A stretch of DNA of 8,795 bases, taken from the NCBI GenBank assembly GCA_964608495.1, contig CAZSOQ010000217.1, positions 1-8,795 on the forward strand. The letters are read 5' to 3'. The translations under genes and the position numbers were made by a program. Of the stretch, positions 1 to 6,223 are shown piece after piece. Below the pieces are notes generated by a model. That model had not been told where the DNA came from. It was given only the letters and a program-made list of their open reading frames with translations, and searched no databases. Position 1 is the stretch's first letter; each line of letters begins with the position of its first letter. The stretch comes from JAKORR01 sp964608495 (lineage in GTDB: Bacteria > Armatimonadota > Zipacnadia > Zipacnadales > FEN-943).

Positions 1-1
1 T

Positions 2-1930
2 CCCAGCGGCGGCTTCACCACGGGCGAGCAGGCCATCGGCAATCCCTACTCCGACGGCGCGATCGAGACCTGCTGCACCACCGCCTGGATGGACCTCAGC
101 CTCGACATGCTGCGGCTCACGGGCGATCCCGCCGCCGCCGACGAGCTCGAACTCGCCACCTGGAACAGCATGTTGGGCTCCCAGCACCCCTCCGGGCGCT
201 GGTGGACCTACAACACGCCCATGGACGGTGTCCGCCAGGCGTCCGCCCACACCATCGTCTTCCAGGCGCGGTACGGCACGCCCGAGCTCAACTGCTGTTC
301 CGTGAACGGCCCGCGCGGCCTGGGGATGCTGTCGGAGTGGGCGGTCATGACCGACGCACGGGGGGCGACGGCGCCGCGCCCGTCCGTCACGGTCAACTAC
401 TACGGTCCCTCCCGGGCGCGCCTTGAGCTGCCGGACGGCACCGCTCTCGTCCTGGCCCAGGAGACGCAGTACCCGGCCGACGGATCCGTGCGTATCACCC
501 TGGGCCTTGCTGGTGAGACGGAGCTGGCCCTGCGGCTGCGTATCCCGGCCTGGTCGAGGCACACGCGGGTACGCGTGAACGGCGAGGACGTGGAGGGCGC
601 TCGGCCGGGCACGTACCTCACCATCCAGCGCCCATGGAAGCCCGGCGACGTGGTCGAGCTGCGGCTGGACCTGTCGCCGCGCTACTGGACGGGCGAGCTG
701 GCGAGGACGGGCTGCGCCGCGATCTACCGCGGCCCGCTGCTGCTGGCCTTGGATCCGAAGTTCAACGAGATGGACACGCCCGATGTGCCTGCCCTGGACC
801 TGAGCCGCTTGCGCTTCGAGCCCGCCGAGACCCGGAGCCGCTTCCACCCGCTGGTGCTGGTGAAGTGCCCGGCGGCGGACGGGGGCCACGTCGTGCTGTG
901 CGACTTCGCCACGGCCGGCGCGCACGGCACTGACTACCGGGCCTGGCTGCCCGCCGTGAAGGCCGCGCCCGCGCCCTTCCACCTCAAGCGCCCGCAAGAC
1001 GGAGAGACGATACCCGCCGGCCCGGCGCTGTTCGAGTGGACCGGCTACCGCGGCTCCGCCGCCACCGGGCGCACCTTCCGCCTGGAGGTCGCCGAGGATG
1101 CGGGCTTCGCGCGGATGCTCGCGCGCCGCGAAGGTCTTTTCGGGATGCGGGCTGTGGTCGAGGAGGGCCTGCAGGTGCGCGGGACCTACTTCTGGCGCGT
1201 CGTGGCCGTGAACGAGAACGGTGAGACGCCCAGCGCCTCCGGGCCGTGGAGCTTCACCACCGACCCGGACCTGCCCAACCGGGTCGCTGACGAGCCGGCG
1301 GCCGTGGAGCCTGGGCCGCATGGCCTGATGCTGGCCGCGTCCCTGGCGGGCAGTGCCGAACCGGACTTCGGCACGCTCGAGACGGCCCTGGCCCTCGAGC
1401 CGGCGCCCGACCGGTCGGGCGCTGGTGGCAGGGCGCTGCGGTTCGATGGCTCGACCAGCAAGCTGACGTACCGAATCCCCTACTTCCCGGCGGAGGACTA
1501 CACGGCCCTGGCCTGGGTATGCCCGGAGGGATTGCCCACCGAGGGGCGGTACCAGCAGGTATTCTCGGCGTGGGCGGCACCCATGGACGACCCGCTGAGG
1601 ATCGTGCTGGACGGCGACAGGGTCTTCGCGCGGATCGAGGCGCGACAGGTCTACGGGACCGAGGGCGTCCCTCTGGCGAACGGCCGCTGGGTGCACGTGG
1701 CGGCCGTCAAGCAGGGCGAGGAGCTGAGGCTCTATGTGGACGGGGGGCTCGCCGCCGCGGCGCGGGCCCCGGCCTTGGTATACTCGGGCGCGCTGAACGT
1801 CGGGGTCGGCTGCAACCCGAACTACCCGGGCAACGAGCGGCTGATCGGCAGGATCGCCGGCGTTGCGCTGTACGCGAGAGCGCTGTCGCCCGAGGAGATC
1901 GCGGACGCCGCCGCGCGAAGCGGCAACTAG
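2..1930 (+). CDS. GH127-type beta-L-arabinofuranosidase with C-terminal Fn3-like and LamG-like domains (5' truncated)
   Basis: The reading frame is open from base 2, so the N-terminal part of the catalytic domain lies outside the window; 642 residues are visible, numbered here from base 2. Family GH127 (DUF1680) enzymes release terminal beta-L-arabinofuranose using a zinc-bound cysteine nucleophile. The expected motifs are present: GEQAIG with Glu9 (candidate acid/base), E-T-C-C at 22-25 (Glu and Cys zinc ligands), and N-C-C at 97-99, where Cys98 would be the nucleophile and Cys99 a zinc ligand, by analogy with HypBA1. A beta-sandwich follows to about residue 320. Next comes an Fn3-like module (about 325-423, with YFWRVVAVNENG) and a LamG/concanavalin-like module (about 440-642, with RWVHVAAVKQG and LYVDG). 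The accessory modules suggest an extracytoplasmic enzyme that binds polymer, but the signal peptide is not visible. Exact specificity (GH127 versus related GH146) is not decided. The call of family is firm. Confidence 0.9.
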   Translation, partial: PSGGFTTGEQAIGNPYSDGAIETCCTTAWMDLSLDMLRLTGDPAAADELELATWNSMLGSQHPSGRWWTYNTPMDGVRQASAHTIVFQARYGTPELNCCSVNGPRGLGMLSEWAVMTDARGATAPRPSVTVNYYGPSRARLELPDGTALVLAQETQYPADGSVRITLGLAGETELALRLRIPAWSRHTRVRVNGEDVEGARPGTYLTIQRPWKPGDVVELRLDLSPRYWTGELARTGCAAIYRGPLLLALDPKFNEMDTPDVPALDLSRLRFEPAETRSRFHPLVLVKCPAADGGHVVLCDFATAGAHGTDYRAWLPAVKAAPAPFHLKRPQDGETIPAGPALFEWTGYRGSAATGRTFRLEVAEDAGFARMLARREGLFGMRAVVEEGLQVRGTYFWRVVAVNENGETPSASGPWSFTTDPDLPNRVADEPAAVEPGPHGLMLAASLAGSAEPDFGTLETALALEPAPDRSGAGGRALRFDGSTSKLTYRIPYFPAEDYTALAWVCPEGLPTEGRYQQVFSAWAAPMDDPLRIVLDGDRVFARIEARQVYGTEGVPLANGRWVHVAAVKQGEELRLYVDGGLAAAARAPALVYSGALNVGVGCNPNYPGNERLIGRIAGVALYARALSPEEIADAAARSGN

Positions 1931-2014
1931 ACGCGCGGGCCCCCTGCCCACAGCCTGACACGCCGGACGCCAGGGAGGCCCTGGTGCCGACTATCGGCGT
2001 GGAGGGCCTTGGCC

Positions 2015-2035
2015 CCGGCCGGGACACCCGGCCGG
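2015..2035. repeat. Perfect GC-rich inverted repeat (9-bp stem, ACA loop)
   Basis: CCGGCCGGG and CCCGGCCGG flank ACA, giving an all-G/C 9-bp stem about 85 bases after the GH127 stop codon. No T-run follows, so it is not a classical intrinsic terminator. It could act as an RNA 3'-end stabiliser or be part of the adjoining REP-like unit, whose GTAG starts two bases downstream. Confidence 0.6.
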
Positions 2036-2036
2036 C

Positions 2037-2060
2037 GTAGCCGCACGCTAAAGCCCCCGC
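2037..2060 (+). repeat. Degenerate REP-like element with GTAG foot
   Basis: GTAGCCGCACGCT at 2037-2049 matches 12 of 13 bases with the better-formed copy at 2118-2130. The core GCTAAAGC keeps a 3-bp stem around AA, but the outer stem is broken by C-rich changes on the 3' side. It reads as a decayed copy of the same element. Confidence 0.45.
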
Positions 2061-2117
2061 CTATGGTTGTCCGAGGTCTCGATCCTCCTGTAGGTGGTCA
2101 CCAAGCCCCGGCCTTGA

Positions 2118-2141
2118 GTAGCCGCAGGCTTCAGCCTGCGG
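2118..2141 (+). repeat. REP-like palindromic element with GTAG foot
   Basis: A GTAG tetranucleotide (2118-2121) directly precedes a perfect palindromic hairpin: CCGCAGGCT, TC, AGCCTGCGG (2122-2141). The arrangement of GTAG or GGAG at the foot of an imperfect or perfect hairpin is the known hallmark of REP sequences mobilised by RAYT (IS200/IS605-like REP-associated tyrosine transposases). No RAYT gene is in the window. It lies between two genes of the same orientation, the usual location of such elements. Confidence 0.65.
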
Positions 2142-2257
2142 TGGTGGCTGGGTGGTCGTCTGGACCTGGTCCGGGGGTCGGGTCACGGCTCGGGTCTGGA
2201 TGCGGGGGTGTCAAGGAGCCTGCACCAGCGTCTTGGCCCATCTAAGGACACGCCTCC

Positions 2258-2263
2258 AGGAGG
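2258..2263 (+). promoter_or_regulatory. Shine-Dalgarno site of the FGE-fold gene
   Basis: AGGAGG is a full-strength Shine-Dalgarno match, but it sits only three bases before the ATG at 2267, which is short. It supports a gene start here, because no other in-frame start with a comparable site exists before the conserved domain begins. Confidence 0.6.
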
Positions 2264-2266
2264 ACG

Positions 2267-3049
2267 ATGACCAGGGGTGACGTGCTGTACACCAACCCGG
2301 TGGACGGGTACGAGATGGTGCTCATTCCGGCGGGGCCGGCGATCTTCGGGTCCGGGGACGATGATCCGGACGCCTGGGCCAACGAGAACCCGCAGTTCAC
2401 GGCTGAGCTGGCGGCCTACTACGTGGGCGTGTACTGCGCAACGAACGCGCAGTATGCCAAGTTCCTGACGGAGGTGAAGCCTTCGGAAAGCGACCTGAGC
2501 ACGTGGATCCTGCTGGACACTGACTGCCACGTAGTCAAGCGGCGAGACGGCTAGGGCGTGGACAACGAGAAGCGGTATGGGGGGCATCCCGTGGTGCAGG
2601 TGACCTGGTACGGAGCGGAGGCTTACTGCGAGTGGGCGGGATTGAGGTTGCCCGGGGAGCTGGAGTGGGAGAAGGGAGCGCGAGGGGATGAGGGATTGAG
2701 GTACCCGTGGGGTAACGAATGGGAGCCGGAGAAGTGCCGGCACGTGGGCAACCGCGGCCGTGAGAGGACCTGCGGTGTACGAGACTACCCCGAGGGGATG
2801 AGCTTGTGGGGTCTGTACAACATGAGCGGGAACGTATGGGAGTGGTGCGCAGACTGGTACGACAAGCGCGTCTACGAGCGGTATGCGAGGGGGGATCTGG
2901 AGCCTCCCGCTTCTGGGGACGAAAAGGTCCTGCGCGGCGGCTCTTGGTGCAAGGATGGTCCCGGGAACTTCCGCTGCGCGTACCGCGACATCTTCGAGCC
3001 GTCGTGCCCCGACTTCAACATGGGCTTCCGCTGTGCCCGAGGACTTTGA
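2267..3049 (+). pseudogene. FGE-sulfatase (SUMF1-like) fold protein split by an in-frame TAG
   Basis: Both halves are in one frame and together make one complete FGE-sulfatase domain of 260 codons; codon 96 (2552-2554) is TAG. Numbering from the ATG and counting the TAG: the N half has EMVLIPAG and TNAQYAKFL; the C half has HPVVQVTWY (107-115), RLPGELEWEKGARG, YPWGNEW, NMSGNVWEWC (185-194), RGGSWC (223-228), RCAYR (236-240) and MGFRCA. True formylglycine-generating enzymes carry two active-site cysteines between GGS and RCA. Here Cys228 is near the first, but the second is missing and the loop is about two residues shorter, so sulfatase activation is unlikely; the fold is also used by many proteins of unknown role. 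No signal peptide is seen. Codons such as AGG, TTG, CGA and GGA are commoner than in the neighbours, fitting relaxed selection or another origin. It may be a nonsense pseudogene, a recoded TAG, or a sequencing error (TAC to TAG would restore G-Y-G). A weak GTG restart at 2558 could give only the C half. Confidence 0.8.
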
Positions 3050-3142
3050 GCTGGACTGGGGGCGGGTTACGGTTTGCTCTTTTACTCTTTCACACTGTGC
3101 TGGCGGTGAGGTAGGGAGATTCCGGTGTGGTGGTTCCCTGAG

Positions 3143-3174
3143 TGCCCGCTGCGCCGGGCAGGTCCATTCCTTTT
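3143..3174 (+). terminator. Possible weak terminator after the FGE-fold gene
   Basis: TGCCCG (3143-3148) and CGGGCA (3155-3160) form a 6-bp hairpin with a 6-base loop, followed after ten bases by TTTT (3171-3174). The T-run is too distant for a strong intrinsic terminator. The site lies in the 252-base convergent gap between this gene and the MgtC-type gene, where a terminator is expected. Nothing else supported was seen in 3050-3301 apart from a 12-base palindrome at 3243-3254. Confidence 0.3.
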
Positions 3175-3301
3175 AGCAAGGCCCCTGACCGGCGACTGAA
3201 TGCTGATAGCCCCTGATCCGAAGCATCCCTGGCTGCGGTGCCAGCAACGTTGCTCCTGGGACACGAAGGCTCCGCCGCGGCCAGGAAGTCCGCCTGCGGG
3301 C

Positions 3302-3973
3302 CTAGAGCAGGTGAGCCTCGCTCACGCCCTTAAGGCAGGTCAACATGGCAACCAGGTCGTCCAGATCCGCCTCTTCGCCAAAGGTAGCCTCCAGGAGCAG
3401 CAGTTGGTACTTCCCTCTCTCAGGCCCCAGTTCTATCTTGGTGATAGCTCCGCCCTGTTCTCGAACGTGCTCGGCGACCTGCTGCAGGAGCTCCGGGCTG
3501 ACCTTTGCCGATATGGCGATTGACGCCCCGGTGGTCACCGGTCGCAGGCCGTGCGACAAAGGCCGAAGCATGACCAGCGTCAGCAAGGCCAGAGCGGTGG
3601 CCACGGACGCGAGGACGAAGCTGCCGAACCCGCAGGCCATGCCGATGGCGGCGGCCAGCCAGACGCTGGCAGCTGTGGTCAGGCCATGGACCGACACCCC
3701 GTAGCGCAGGATGGCGCCGGCACCCAGGAACCCGATCCCGGTCACGATGTTCGATGCAATCCGGCCGGGGTCAGCACGCTCGTCAACCAGGCTGGTGGAC
3801 AGGATCGTGAAGAGGGCAGCGCCAGCCGACACCAGTCCCATAGTCCGCACACCGGCGGCCCGACCGTGCCGCTCGCGCTCCACGCCCATCAGCATCCCGA
3901 AGGCCCAGGCCGACAAGAGCCGGAGAAGGGCGTCAAGGGCCGAAAGCTCCTGGAAAAGCTGACCGGGGCTCAT
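3302..3973 (-). CDS. MgtC/SapB family membrane protein
   Basis: The 223-residue product has the family signature in order. GMLMGVERERHGRAAGVRT (about 26-44) is the conserved G-x-E-R-E-R...G-x-R-T segment, followed by a hydrophobic helix (GLVSAGAALFTIL). Next come RIASNIVTGIGFLGAGAILR (about 71-90) and GLTTAASVWLAAAIGMACG (about 98-116), then another hydrophobic segment and a soluble C-terminal part (about 145-223) that fits the ACT-like domain of longer MgtC proteins. It is an inner-membrane protein. Family members are linked to magnesium limitation and control of ATP synthase in Salmonella, but most environmental homologues are uncharacterised, so the name mgtC is not assigned. It runs opposite to all its neighbours, convergent with the FGE-fold gene and divergent from the DUF4038 gene, and looks functionally unrelated. 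The ATG at 3973 is preceded by AGGGA with a spacing of about eight bases. Confidence 0.92.
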   Translation of the reverse strand: MSPGQLFQELSALDALLRLLSAWAFGMLMGVERERHGRAAGVRTMGLVSAGAALFTILSTSLVDERADPGRIASNIVTGIGFLGAGAILRYGVSVHGLTTAASVWLAAAIGMACGFGSFVLASVATALALLTLVMLRPLSHGLRPVTTGASIAISAKVSPELLQQVAEHVREQGGAITKIELGPERGKYQLLLLEATFGEEADLDDLVAMLTCLKGVSEAHLL

Positions 3974-4009
3974 AGTAACATCCCTGCTCCCGGAGGAGAC
4001 TCTCCATCT

Positions 4010-4038
4010 ATTCTGCCACGGATTCGAGCCGGGGGCAA
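4010..4038 (-). promoter_or_regulatory. Candidate sigma-70-type promoter of the MgtC-type gene
   Basis: On the minus strand TTGCCC (4033-4038) is followed, after exactly 17 bases, by CAGAAT (4010-4015). Each hexamer matches the consensus at four of six positions. The -10 lies about 36 bases upstream of the ATG at 3973, giving a normal leader length. The match is moderate. Confidence 0.4.
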
Positions 4039-4234
4039 AGGCATGCCAGGACGCCGGCTTGTTCGCCTCGCGCAGGATGCGCCCGCGGCCGGCTGGGCAG
4101 AGTGCGTTGGGTAGCAGCCGGCTAGGGCGGCGACCTGGGGCCCCTTCCCCGCGCTTCCCGTCTCCACGCAGACGTTATCCTGCGGGAACCGAGCACTCCC
4201 CTGGTGCCTTGCCTGGTTCAGTGCGGCGGCGGGA

Positions 4235-4247
4235 AGGTGGTAGACTC
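4235..4247 (+). promoter_or_regulatory. AGGYGRTAGACTC box upstream of the DUF4038 gene
   Basis: AGGTGGTAGACTC matches AGGCGATAGACTC at 6192-6204 except at two positions, both transitions. TAGACT fits a TANNNT -10 element at four of six consensus positions. TTGCCT lies 26 bases upstream, which is too far for a standard -35, although the other copy also has TTGGCC at 26 bases. If it is a -10, transcription would start near 4253, about 38 bases before the ATG at 4291. Confidence 0.4.
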
Positions 4248-4290
4248 TTGGCCGAGCTTTCTCGGACGGGGGGTGCCGGCGGTGCCAGCG

Positions 4291-5889
4291 ATGATAGCGC
4301 TGAAGAAGAGGGAAGTCGGCTCGGTGATGATGGCGGCGATCCTCGCGCTGCACGGAGGCCAGGCGTTGGCCACGCAGGAGCGTTCCCACGTCTGGCAGCC
4401 CTGGGAGCACGCCCTTACCTCGCGGGCCGAGTACGGCAACCCCTATGCCGACGTGGTGCTCCGGGTCACCTTCACCGGGCCGGGCAATGGCGTGTTGCGG
4501 ACCTACGGCTTCTGGGACGGGGGTTCCACCTTCCGCGTGCGCTGCGCGTTCCCGCGAGCCGGCACTTGGCGCTGGCGAACGGACTGCTCGAACCCGGGCG
4601 ACACGGGCCTCCACCGGCAGTCCGGCACCGTCCAGGTAGTCGAGGCCGGGCGCACGAGTAACCCCCTCTGGCGGCACGGGTTTCTCAAGGTGAGCGAGGA
4701 CGGGCGGTATCTCTGCCACGCCGACGGCACTCCGTTCCTGTGGGTGGGCGATACCGCCTGGGCCGCGCCCATGCGCAGCACCGACCAGGAGTGGGAGGAG
4801 TACCTGAGCGACCGGGCGGCGAAGCGCTTTACGGTGGTTCAGGTCGGCCCGGCCATGTGGTGGGCGGGCAAGACCGACCGGGCCGGAAACCCGCCCTTCC
4901 TTGGGGCCGGTATCGGCCAGTGGAATCCGGCCTTCTGGCAGGCCTACGAGCGCAAGCTGCAGAGGGCCAACGAGCGCGGCTTCGCCGTGATGATGGTCGG
5001 CCTGATGGAGCCGGCCGAGCGCTATCCCAACTCCGCGGACGCCTGCCTGTTCGCCCGCAACATCGTGGCTCGGTTGTATGGCAACTGCGTCCTGTTCTCG
5101 CCGAGCTTCGACAGCAGGTTCATGGAGCTGGGCAATGACGTCGGTCGCGCTGTGCGCGACGCCACCCGCGTCCACCTGATTACCCAGCACCCCGGCACCC
5201 CGTCGGGGCATGAGACCAACGACATCATCGAGGGCTACTACGACGAGCCCTACCTGGATTTCGCCGGGAACCAGACGGGGCACAACGGCGGCAATCGCGA
5301 GCGCTGCGCCCGCCAGGCGATGGAGTGGAACCTGCACCTATACCGCCGCGAGCCTCATAAGCCTGTCATCAATCTCGAGGCCATGTACGACGTGGGTGGT
5401 GACAGGGGGGCCTTCGTGGCTGATGACGCCCGCTCCCTCGGCTGGCGGTCGTTCCTCTCGGGCGCGATGGGCTACACCTACGGCACAGACCTGTACCAAT
5501 GGAACACGGACGAGACCTCAAAGGCTTACTGGCGCACCCAGATGCGGCAGGAGAGCTCGCGCCAGATGACTGTGCTCCACGACTTCCTCGCCGGCCTGCC
5601 CTGGTGGCGACTGGCGCCCCACCACGAGCGCGTGCTGAACCAGCCCAAGGCTTACGTGGACCGCGCGGCGCTGGCCGCGACCCCTGACGCCCGCGTGATC
5701 GTCGTGTACCTGCCGAACGAGAAGCCGCGGAAGCTTGACCTCGCCGGCCTGCCCGTCGGCAGCTGGTCGGTCACGTGGCTCGACCCTCGCAGTGGGCAGA
5801 AGAGGCCGGGCGCCGGTGTCGCGGCCGGCGTGCAGACCGTGACCCCGCCGGGGCCAGGCGACTGGGTTCTGCTCCTGCGCGCGGGCTGA
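4291..5889 (+). CDS. Secreted DUF5060-DUF4038 glycoside hydrolase-like protein (GH140-related)
   Basis: From the ATG at 4291 the product is 532 residues. I chose this start because it gives a signal peptide: charged KKRE, hydrophobic VMMAAILAL and A-L-A around 25-27. The frame is open further upstream but without protein character, and ATG 4327 or 4330 remains possible. Domains in order: DUF5060 N-terminal beta-sandwich (about 33-118, with NPYADVVLRVTFTGP and FWDGG); DUF4038 TIM barrel (about 124-440, with GTPFLWVGDTAWAA); and a C-terminal beta domain (about 444-532, ending GDWVLLLRAG) like the putative collagen-binding module often found after DUF4038. GH140, the characterised relative, removes apiose from rhamnogalacturonan II using an Asp and a Glu. 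Candidates here are Asp274 (in FSPSFD, where relatives usually have GGD) and Glu363 (in KPVINLEAMYD). It probably acts on plant-type glycans outside the cytoplasm, but the substrate is not known. It lies 334 bases before the next gene. Confidence 0.85.
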   Translation: MIALKKREVGSVMMAAILALHGGQALATQERSHVWQPWEHALTSRAEYGNPYADVVLRVTFTGPGNGVLRTYGFWDGGSTFRVRCAFPRAGTWRWRTDCSNPGDTGLHRQSGTVQVVEAGRTSNPLWRHGFLKVSEDGRYLCHADGTPFLWVGDTAWAAPMRSTDQEWEEYLSDRAAKRFTVVQVGPAMWWAGKTDRAGNPPFLGAGIGQWNPAFWQAYERKLQRANERGFAVMMVGLMEPAERYPNSADACLFARNIVARLYGNCVLFSPSFDSRFMELGNDVGRAVRDATRVHLITQHPGTPSGHETNDIIEGYYDEPYLDFAGNQTGHNGGNRERCARQAMEWNLHLYRREPHKPVINLEAMYDVGGDRGAFVADDARSLGWRSFLSGAMGYTYGTDLYQWNTDETSKAYWRTQMRQESSRQMTVLHDFLAGLPWWRLAPHHERVLNQPKAYVDRAALAATPDARVIVVYLPNEKPRKLDLAGLPVGSWSVTWLDPRSGQKRPGAGVAAGVQTVTPPGPGDWVLLLRAG

Positions 5890-5896
5890 GGCCCGC
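5881..5896 (+). other. Hairpin enclosing the stop codon of the DUF4038 gene
   Basis: GCGGGC (5881-5886) and GCCCGC (5891-5896) form a perfect 6-bp stem whose four-base loop TGAG contains the TGA stop (5887-5889). No T-run follows, so it is not a clear terminator. Confidence 0.4.
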
Positions 5897-6223
5897 CTCC
5901 GGGACCCATCACCTGCCGCATGGTCCGCTTCAGCCCCACGTGTCGGGAGATGCGGTGGCCAGACCGAGTACCTGGAGCCCCAAACCTGACGCGGCGTCAA
6001 CCATACTTTGGCCTCGTGCACGCCGACGGTCACGTGGCCAGCTTGTCGGCGCCGCGGTGATCCATCTGTCGTCTTCATATCCCGCCACGACCGCGCGCCG
6101 CAGAGGAGAAGGTACGCGGGCTGGGAAGGTCGCGGGCCGACGGCAGGGGCGCCTGGCCGGCTGTCTTGGCCGCGAGGCGCGAAGCGGCGGCAGGCGATAG
6201 ACTCGAGAGAACGGGTGGCGACG
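5890..6223. other. Intergenic region before the TIM-barrel glycosidase gene
   Basis: These 334 bases hold the 3' arm of the stop-codon hairpin (to 5896) and the TAGACTC box (6192-6204). The downstream frame is open back to 6008, but that extension is rich in Arg, Pro and Gly with no domain, so I treat it as non-coding. No other repeat, RNA or gene was recognised. Confidence 0.5.
6192..6204 (+). promoter_or_regulatory. AGGYGRTAGACTC box upstream of the TIM-barrel glycosidase gene
   Basis: AGGCGATAGACTC is the second copy of the box at 4235-4247. GCGGCGGC lies just upstream in both (6184-6191 and 4223-4230), and TTGGCC lies 26 bases before TAGACT. If TAGACT is a -10, the transcript would start near 6210, only about 5 to 15 bases before the start codons at 6215 (GTG) or 6224 (ATG), so the mRNA would be nearly leaderless. 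That fits the lack of a strong Shine-Dalgarno site there; GGTGG at 6214-6218 is the best candidate. Confidence 0.4.

Larger units (their letters stand above)
1931..2266. other. Intergenic region with repeats between the GH127 gene and the FGE-fold gene
   Basis: These 336 bases show no convincing protein. Short open frames here are arginine/proline-rich and match no recognisable family. The region holds a perfect 9-bp inverted repeat (2015-2035), a degenerate REP-like copy (2037-2060), a well-formed REP-like copy (2118-2141) and the ribosome binding site of the next gene. No clear T-tract terminator for the GH127 gene was seen. Confidence 0.6.
3974..4290. other. Divergent intergenic region between the MgtC-type and DUF4038 genes
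   Basis: These 317 bases separate two divergent starts. They contain a candidate sigma-70-type promoter for the minus-strand gene (4010-4038) and a TAGACTC box for the plus-strand gene (4235-4247). GCCGGCT occurs at 4088-4094 and again within the palindrome AGCCGGCT at 4116-4123, which could be an operator pair but could also be chance in such GC-rich DNA. An open frame from GTG 4204 extends the downstream gene upstream, but its extra residues do not look like protein. Confidence 0.5.

Noticed and set aside
1519..2040. A 173-codon plus-strand open frame overlapping the end of the GH127 gene
   Set aside because: It is in another frame through the LamG-like domain, Arg/Gly-rich, and its end runs through the repeats; it is a shadow frame.
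3243..3254. Perfect 12-base palindrome AGCAACGTTGCT as an operator
   Set aside because: It lies downstream of two convergent genes, with no promoter nearby and no second copy in the window, so no role can be supported.
4010..4036. tRNA-like T-arm (GGCTCGAATCC on the minus strand)
   Set aside because: Only about three base pairs of the arm can form, no acceptor, anticodon or D arm can be built around it, and the bases fit better as promoter spacer.
4204..4290. GTG 4204 as start of the DUF4038 gene
   Set aside because: The 29 added residues are Gly/Pro-rich and would bury the signal peptide; the -10-like TAGACT at 4241 also lies inside this stretch.
3970..5337. A 455-codon minus-strand open frame opposite the DUF4038 gene
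   Set aside because: Low-complexity composition, no recognisable fold, and it spans both an intergenic region and a well-supported plus-strand gene.
6008..6223. Upstream extension of the TIM-barrel gene to 6008
   Set aside because: The 72 extra residues are Arg/Gly/Pro-rich without homology features and precede a hydrophobic N-terminus typical of an exported protein.
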